In this document: positions 63,296 to 64,000 of the stretch, in pieces | How the letters are laid out: each line of letters begins with the position of its first letter | How positions within the stretch are numbered: position 1 is the first letter of the stretch | NCBI GenBank assembly: GCA_002452405.1 | Contig: DKFP01000010.1 | Location: 193,332-257,331, forward strand | DNA length: 64,000 nucleotides | Direction: 5' to 3' | From: Deferribacteraceae bacterium UBA6793 | GTDB lineage: Bacteria > Chrysiogenota > Deferribacteres > Deferribacterales > Geovibrionaceae | Position numbers and translations under genes: made by a program | The notes under the pieces: model-generated | Seen by the model: the letters and a program-made list of their open reading frames with translations, nothing else | Database searches by the model: none | What the model was told of the DNA's origin: nothing

Positions 63296-64000
63296 TGAAT
63301 CTAACCTCTCTCTCAAGCCTGACTCCCGTCTCTTTTTCAACAGTGTCCTGCACATGCTTTATAAGCCTGTATATTTCGTCGGCAGTGGCGTTTCCTGTGT
63401 TCAGGATAAAGTTTGCGTGTTTCTCCGCAACCTGCGCCCCGCCTATGGAAAATCCTTTCAGCCCGCACTTTTCGATGAGTGTTCCGGCATAATTGCCCTC
63501 CGGTCTCTTAAAGACAGAACCGCATGAAGGCAGATGCAGCGGCTGCTTCTCAGCCCTCTTAGCCAGAATCTCTATCCGTCTGTTCTTTATCTCTTCCGCA
63601 ACGCCCTTTTTCAGCCCGAACAAAGCGCCGAGGACAATGCCTTTAAGCCCCTCCGCCCTTCTGTAGCCAAATCCGGCATCCGCGTTTGAAACTCTGTGTC
63701 CTCTGCCGTCAAAGTCCATCATGTCTACATAGACGGCAATATCTTTTATCTCTGTACTGAACGCGCCAGCATTCATCTTTACAGCACCGCCCACACAGCC
63801 GGGAATCCCCGACATTTCTTCCATGCCGCAAAGCCCGTTTTCAGCCGTCTTAGCAGCCAGCTCGTCTATGACTATGCCTGCGCCTGCATAAACCTGTGCT
63901 CCGTCAACCACGGTGTAGCCGTTAAGCCCCGTCGTGTCGATAACCATACCTTTCACGCCATTGTCACTGATAAGTACGTTGTATCCGCCGCCGAGAACCG
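63279..64000 (-). CDS. murB: UDP-N-acetylenolpyruvoylglucosamine reductase, partial
   Basis: MurB reduces enolpyruvyl-UDP-GlcNAc in peptidoglycan synthesis. The frame continues past the window edge. The visible part begins with VLGGGYNVLISDNG, the FAD-binding motif, then IPGCVGGAVKMNAGAF, and SCGSVFKRPEGNYAGTLIEKCGLKG with the active-site Ser and Glu region. The N-terminal part of the FAD domain is outside the window. Confidence 0.95.
   Translation of the reverse strand, partial: VLGGGYNVLISDNGVKGMVIDTTGLNGYTVVDGAQVYAGAGIVIDELAAKTAENGLCGMEEMSGIPGCVGGAVKMNAGAFSTEIKDIAVYVDMMDFDGRGHRVSNADAGFGYRRAEGLKGIVLGALFGLKKGVAEEIKNRRIEILAKRAEKQPLHLPSCGSVFKRPEGNYAGTLIEKCGLKGFSIGGAQVAEKHANFILNTGNATADEIYRLIKHVQDTVEKETGVRLEREVRFIGFED

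Overview
The window is an unbroken stretch of bacterial chromosome with about 60 closely packed genes, many overlapping by 1-41 bases. The cell is Gram-negative (lpxK, a WaaE-like glycosyltransferase, several lipoproteins, tatAC, secDF), probably motile (a methyl-accepting chemotaxis protein) and rich in signalling genes. The gene style and the many 'HQWRQP'-type histidine kinases suggest a relative of the Deferribacterota (Geovibrio/Denitrovibrio/Seleniivibrio type). That placement is inference from protein character, not from a marker search. I saw no rRNA, tRNA, transposase or CRISPR array.

Layout. 0-4.5 kb: the end of a membrane protein and a formyltransferase face a minus-strand operon tatA-tatC-moaA-larA-like. 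4.8-13.3 kb: plus-strand housekeeping genes radC, an SDR-fold protein, ndk, thrC, queA, tgt, yajC, secD, secF. 13.4-18.2 kb: two orphan histidine kinases facing each other and a DUF151 protein. 18.2-25.3 kb: a TlpA-like lipoprotein divergent from an unusual CsoR/FrmR-family gene with a 26-bp palindromic operator, a large lipoprotein, an MFS-LuxR fusion, YbaK, a flavin-binding protein, an EVE protein, a queuosine-precursor transporter and a methyltransferase. 25.4-34.0 kb: a histidine-kinase homologue that has lost its phosphoacceptor, an ABC importer with a PF04392-type binding protein, a quinone oxidoreductase, a PhzF protein and another orphan kinase. 35.3-40.9 kb: a three-gene glutamate-synthase-like operon with ferredoxin modules. 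41.0-42.7 kb: a small HTH protein, a Cas2-like (SinR-family) protein, a possible structured RNA and a tandem palindromic repeat array. 42.7-44.4 kb: LPS genes. 44.6-48.0 kb: an IclR regulator and a two-component cassette containing a small Cys-rich PAS protein and a 33-residue membrane peptide. 48.0-55.7 kb: dnaX with an A10 slippery tract, a secreted glycosidase-like protein, an orphan PAS kinase, a NIT-domain chemoreceptor and a nuclease. 55.7-64 kb: a minus-strand run gpsA-polA-diguanylate cyclase-hisD, a divergent comFB-like gene, and murB with an unknown partner.

Three patterns cut across the window. Six genes have a promoter whose -10 box ends 5-6 bases before the start codon and no Shine-Dalgarno sequence, suggesting leaderless mRNAs. 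About ten copies of an interspersed palindromic element occupy the gaps between genes. Four paralogous orphan kinases share a cysteine-bearing insertion between the H-box and N-box; their fifth relative lacks both the cysteines and the phosphoacceptor histidine.
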